Shown one piece after another: positions 63,730 through 64,000 of a DNA stretch of 64,000 nucleotides; position 1 is the stretch's first letter, and each line of letters starts with the position of its first letter. The translations under genes and the position numbers were made by a program. Origin of the DNA: an uncultured Clostridia bacterium (GTDB taxonomy: Bacteria; Bacillota; Clostridia; Tissierellales; Peptoniphilaceae); the NCBI GenBank assembly GCA_947254025.1, contig CAMYBS010000004.1, forward strand, positions 1 to 64,000, read 5' to 3'. Below the pieces are notes generated by a model. That model had not been told where the DNA came from, made no database searches, and saw only the letters and a list, made by a program, of their open reading frames with translations.

Positions 63730-64000
63730 TTGGAGCTTATTAAGATAGCAAAGATTGTCTCAGCACATGGCTTAAATGGAGAGGTAAAAATCTTTCCTTA
63801 CACAGATGATTTAAGCAAATTTAAAGAGTATAAGAAAATATATCTTGATGGAGAAGAGCTTGAGATACTAAGTCAAAAGATAGCTTCAAAATTTATTGTA
63901 CTTAAACTAAAAGGCTTTGATTATATAGATGATGTCAAAAGACTCATTGATAAGGATGTTTTTATTGATAAAGCTGATATGCCTTCATTAGATGAAGGTG
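63730..64000 (+). CDS. rimM: 16S rRNA processing protein RimM (3' partial)
   Basis: The first 90 codons run off the right edge. It starts at TTG 63730 (AAGGA upstream) with MELIKIAKIVSAHGLNGEVKIFPYTDD, the RimM N-terminal domain that assists 30S assembly. trmD would be expected next. Confidence 0.92.
   Translation, partial: MELIKIAKIVSAHGLNGEVKIFPYTDDLSKFKEYKKIYLDGEELEILSQKIASKFIVLKLKGFDYIDDVKRLIDKDVFIDKADMPSLDEG

Noticed and set aside
1..64000. rRNA, tRNA, 4.5S RNA, tmRNA or prophage
   Set aside because: No cloverleaf, rRNA-like block or phage structural genes were recognised by eye; a covariance-model scan was not possible.

Overview
The window is a low-GC, Gram-positive chromosome segment. 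Gene content and order are those of an anaerobic Bacillota. Examples are rel-dtd-MBL-hemZ-aspS, der-plsY-gpsA, ylmE-sepF-ylmH-lspA-rluD, yicC-remA-gmk-rpoZ-coaBC-priA-def-fmt-rsmB-rlmN-prpC-prkC-rsgA-rpe-thiN, recG-rsmD-coaD-tmcAL-ackA-rpmF, and plsX-acpP-rnc-smc-ftsY-ylxM-ffh-rpsP-khpA-rimM. Heavy AGA arginine use, an RqcH-type NFACT protein and a clostridial-style HlyD-like gene before ylmE fit a Tissierellia/Peptoniphilaceae-like organism. That placement is inference; no rRNA or tRNA gene is present to anchor it. TGA is an ordinary stop in core genes (recJ, rluD).

Layout. 1-2433: end of a dedicated ECF vitamin/micronutrient transporter (partial S component, EcfT, fused double ATPase). 2757-13164: DNA repair, stringent response, tRNA quality control, aspS, glyA. 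13490-20932: ribosome assembly, phospholipid synthesis, cell division and lipoprotein processing. 20916-22628 (minus): RqcH. 22747-37626: one very long co-directional run with almost no gaps, covering nucleotide and CoA metabolism, replication restart, translation start and protein maturation, the PASTA kinase/phosphatase pair, and thiamine activation. 37771-37962 (minus): rpmB. 38194-43775: Asp23, YloV, RecG, RsmD, CoaD and a coiled-coil protein. 43834-46451 (minus): lpdA and tmcAL. 46544-48040: ackA and rpmF. 53719-64000: fatty acid, RNase III, SMC and SRP genes, running off the right edge inside rimM.

The only accessory region is about 48.07-53.64 kb. It sits between rpmF and plsX, which are normally close neighbours. 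It is a patchwork of mobile-element remnants: a PcfB-like conjugation protein with a foreign tail, a frameshifted DUF3847 gene, and the C-terminal end of a large serine recombinase. It also holds a decayed TIR/SEFIR defence-type gene, small membrane proteins, and duplicated sequence blocks. One block is a second copy of the plsX promoter.

The most interesting object is at 49551-50051. This is a CopZ-like zinc/[2Fe-2S] protein gene whose good start and ribosome binding site read into an in-frame TGA at codon 12 (Ser-Cys-TGA-Gly). A perfect 6-bp hairpin with a GUA loop begins 16 nt after that TGA, which is bacterial SECIS geometry. It is best read as a selenocysteine protein, under an operator-like inverted repeat and an extended -10 promoter. 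A 20-bp repeat lies 13 bp upstream of the -35 box, and the same repeat-promoter arrangement recurs at 52995-53056.
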